From Lachnospiraceae bacterium (GTDB lineage Bacteria; Bacillota; Clostridia; Lachnospirales; Lachnospiraceae), in the NCBI GenBank assembly GCA_003447895.1, contig DLYC01000273.1, forward strand, positions 1 to 6,526: a DNA stretch of 6,526 bases, given 5' to 3'. The notes beneath the pieces are model-generated. The model was not told the origin of the DNA, made no database searches, and worked only from the letters and a program-made list of their open reading frames with translations. The position numbers were made by a program, and so were the translations under genes. Position 1 is the stretch's first letter. Every line of letters begins with the position of its first letter. Below, piece after piece: positions 5,951 to 6,526 of the stretch.

Positions 5951-6526
5951 TTATCTGACCATGCAGGGACGCTTGGGATCAAAGGTCCAGCCGGGGATCA
6001 GGTACTGCATACCCTTTGCGTCGTCGCGCGCGCCAAGGCAATTCTCAACATAGAGCTTGTTTGCCTTCATGATCTGCTCGCGGTCGATCTCGATGCCCAG
6101 ACCGCCCTTCTTGGGAAGATCGATGCAGCCGTCTACGATCTGCATGGGCTCCTTGGTCAGGCGCTCACGGCCTTCCTGCCAGATCCAGTGTGTGTCAATG
6201 CCGTTGAGCTTGCCGGGAACCGCTGCCGCGCACTGCACAACCATGGCAAGACTGATGTCGAAGTGGTTGTTGGAGTGGCAGCCCCACATCAGGCCGAAGT
6301 CATTGCAGAGCTGGCCGACGCGGACAGAGCCGTTCATGGTCCAGAAGTGAGGATCCGCCAGCGGGATGTCGACACTGTTCAGAGCGATGCAGTGTGCCAT
6401 CTCTCTCCAGTCTGTGTCGATCATGTTGGTCGCCGTAGGCATGCCCGATCCGCGCTTGAACTCCGCCATGATCTCACGGCCGGAGAAACGTCCTTCCGCA
6501 CCGCAGGGATCTTCGCAGTAAGCCAG
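5951..6526 (-). CDS. gudD: Glucarate dehydratase, C-terminal part (5' end beyond window)
   Basis: The last 191 residues of a canonical glucarate dehydratase are visible, out of about 446 in the family. The frame stays open to the window edge, where it reads [11 protein letters not shown], the metal-ligand segment. Downstream come [11 protein letters not shown] (metal-ligand Asn), [13 protein letters not shown] (Asp of the dyad), [11 protein letters not shown] (catalytic His), DTHWIWQEG and [18 protein letters not shown], ending in RPCMVR. This closely matches the E. coli GudD C-terminus as I recall it. The enzyme dehydrates D-glucarate to 5-keto-4-deoxyglucarate in the cytoplasm. It is the first gene visible in the operon, followed by its own paralogue and glycerate 2-kinase. 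The catalytic lysines and the start codon cannot be checked here. Confidence 0.95.
   Translation of the reverse strand: MAYCEDPCGAEGRFSGREIMAEFKRGSGMPTATNMIDTDWREMAHCIALNSVDIPLADPHFWTMNGSVRVGQLCNDFGLMWGCHSNNHFDISLAMVVQCAAAVPGKLNGIDTHWIWQEGRERLTKEPMQIVDGCIDLPKKGGLGIEIDREQIMKANKLYVENCLGARDDAKGMQYLIPGWTFDPKRPCMVR

Noticed and set aside
1..6526. CRISPR arrays, tRNA or rRNA genes, insertion sequences, prophage or attachment sites
   Set aside because: No spaced direct repeats, cloverleaf-like sequence, transposase-like protein or terminal inverted repeats were seen. The region reads as an ordinary catabolic locus.

Overview
The window looks like chromosomal DNA from a moderately GC-rich Clostridia-type Firmicute, probably a gut Lachnospiraceae relative. 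This is an inference. It rests on strong AGGAGG-type ribosome binding sites before most genes, AT-rich intergenic gaps, hairpins followed by T runs, and a PrpR-type regulator beside sugar-acid catabolic genes. All five supported genes lie on the minus strand, so transcription runs from high to low coordinates.

Right part (3136-6526): the 3' end of a D-glucarate utilisation operon. In transcription order it holds a canonical glucarate dehydratase cut by the window edge (5951-6526), a second complete and divergent glucarate dehydratase paralogue (4454-5809), and a MOFRL-type glycerate 2-kinase (3136-4365). A bulged hairpin with a T run (3012-3064) ends the operon. Together the genes suggest this route: glucarate is dehydrated to 5-keto-4-deoxyglucarate, an aldolase and a tartronate semialdehyde reductase (neither in the window) yield glycerate, and the kinase makes 2-phosphoglycerate. 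Transporter, aldolase, reductase and operon promoter presumably lie beyond the right edge.

Middle (2835-3135): a 301-base gene-free stretch. It holds the gud terminator, a 19-bp tandem duplication, a set of small AT-rich dyads, and a plausible sigma-A promoter for the regulator.

Left part (1-2834): a PrpR-N/PAS/AAA+/Fis regulator (933-2834) followed by an unrecognised membrane protein gene (180-866). Both are probably co-transcribed and end at a terminator with a perfect 20-bp stem (85-136). The 84 bases beyond that terminator hold no gene I can support.

The most notable observation is that the regulator looks like a sigma-54 activator but has lost nearly every residue of the ATPase engine (Walker A Lys, Walker B Asp/Glu, GAFTGA loop, sensor II Arg) while its reading frame stays intact. 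All three intercistronic gaps also carry a compact GC-rich hairpin without a strong T run, which suggests post-transcriptional tuning of the two operons.
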